5,560 nucleotides of DNA from Methanosarcinales archaeon (lineage in GTDB: Archaea; Halobacteriota; Methanosarcinia; Methanosarcinales; Methanogasteraceae): NCBI GenBank assembly GCA_030672605.1, contig DAOVGE010000088.1, positions 1 through 5,560 on the forward strand, written 5' to 3'. Position numbers and translations under genes: made by a program. The notes beneath the pieces are model-generated. The model saw nothing but the letters and a program-made list of their open reading frames with translations. It was not told where the DNA came from and searched no databases. Below, one piece after another: positions 5,004 through 5,560 of this stretch (position 1 is the first letter of the stretch; each line of letters starts with the position of its first letter).

Positions 5004-5560
5004 ATGAAAAGAATTGGATTTTATGATAGAGAGCGGGAGATGGAAGAGATCCGGGATATTCTGGATTCCGAACCATCCCTACTCACGTTCGTCTACGGAC
5101 CGATAAACTCCGGAAAGACCACGTTGATCACTCATCTGATCGGGCAACTGCCAGAGGAGTATGTTGTTTTTTTACATAAACCTCAGAGGGAAATTCATAT
5201 CGAATTATGATGATTTTGTTCGGGCATTGTTCAAGTTGGAGCGGGAGACGCGGGACTATAAAGAGACTTTGAAGAAGATATCGGAAGTATCGCTAAAAAG
5301 TTTAAAATTTACTGGGATTCCCATAACTGAAGATGTTCTGGACTTATTTTTTAGAGAAAAGACTTATGAAGATGTTTTCGAGTTTTTAGAGGATTATTTT
5401 ACCGAGATAGCAGAGAACAAGGTTCCCGTGTTGATTGTGGACGAACTGCAAAAGATCGGTGATGTCGGGATCAACACGCATCTGATCTTCGAACTCTTCA
5501 ATCTGTTTATCCGGTTGACAAAGGAATTGCATATCTGCCACGTCTTTGCGGTAACCTCTG
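5004..5560 (+). pseudogene. Archaeal AAA/P-loop ATPase, frameshifted, 3' end beyond the window
   Basis: N-terminal part of an archaeal ATPase of the ATPase_2 (MJ-type, STAND-related) group. The first 56 residues in frame contain FYDRERE at the start, then TFVYGPINSGKTTL with Walker A GPINSGKT at 32-39. At a T7 run (5167-5173) the frame breaks: frame 0 reads on to a stop at 5208-5210. From TAC at 5173 the frame one base later continues without stops to the window end for 129 codons and reads as the expected continuation (YINLRGKFISNYDDF). Walker B VPVLIVDEL is at 5422-5448, and HVFAVTS near the end is a sensor-like strand. Dropping one T restores the whole protein. This may be a true pseudogene, a phase-variable or slippage-read gene, or a sequencing error. 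ATG 5004 is preferred; an out-of-frame ATG at 4994 opens only ten codons. No clear promoter is seen upstream. Physiological role unknown. Confidence 0.85.

Noticed and set aside
4994..5026. ATG at 4994 as the ATPase start or as a leader peptide
   Set aside because: It is out of frame with the Walker A reading frame and ends after ten codons. Overlapping translation is possible but has no support.

Overview
The window looks like a piece of a euryarchaeal chromosome, probably from a methanogen-like lineage. The evidence is an archaeal-type RecJ/DHH protein with DnaJ-like zinc fingers, S1 and OB modules; an 84-residue stand-alone PRC-barrel protein; an archaeal-type ATPase; TATA-like promoter sequence; and almost no strong Shine-Dalgarno sites. 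No rRNA, tRNA or CRISPR array is visible.

Layout. Positions 1-161 are non-coding and carry one copy of a hairpin-forming repeat (45-90). Positions 162-3386 hold three co-oriented minus-strand genes, transcribed in the order PRC-barrel protein (3386-3132), two-helix membrane protein with a long coiled coil (3123-2320), then DHH/DHHA1 nuclease-like protein (2216-162). A compact AT-rich divergent promoter (about 3400-3456) separates them from a plus-strand UbiE-type methyltransferase (3483-4139). Positions 4140-5003 have no convincing gene. They hold a dense cluster of repeats (a second copy of the hairpin repeat at 4377-4420, a 112-bp imperfect palindrome, an octamer repeat family) and then a GC-rich stretch with several overlapping but unconvincing reading frames. 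From 5004 to the window end is an archaeal ATPase with a clear Walker A, interrupted by a one-base frameshift in a T7 run; Walker B lies in the shifted frame and the gene runs off the window.

How the parts may work together. The PRC-barrel and membrane coiled-coil genes are separated by only 8 bp and are probably one operon, with the nuclease gene possibly read from the same transcript. PRC-barrel proteins act in haloarchaeal cell division together with membrane partners, so this pair may be a membrane-associated structural or division module; that is inference. The four-gene divergent block is bracketed by the two copies of the hairpin repeat, each placed downstream of a transcription unit in the same orientation relative to transcription. 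The only difference between the copies (2 bp) falls in the predicted apical loop. This is the most striking structural feature of the window.
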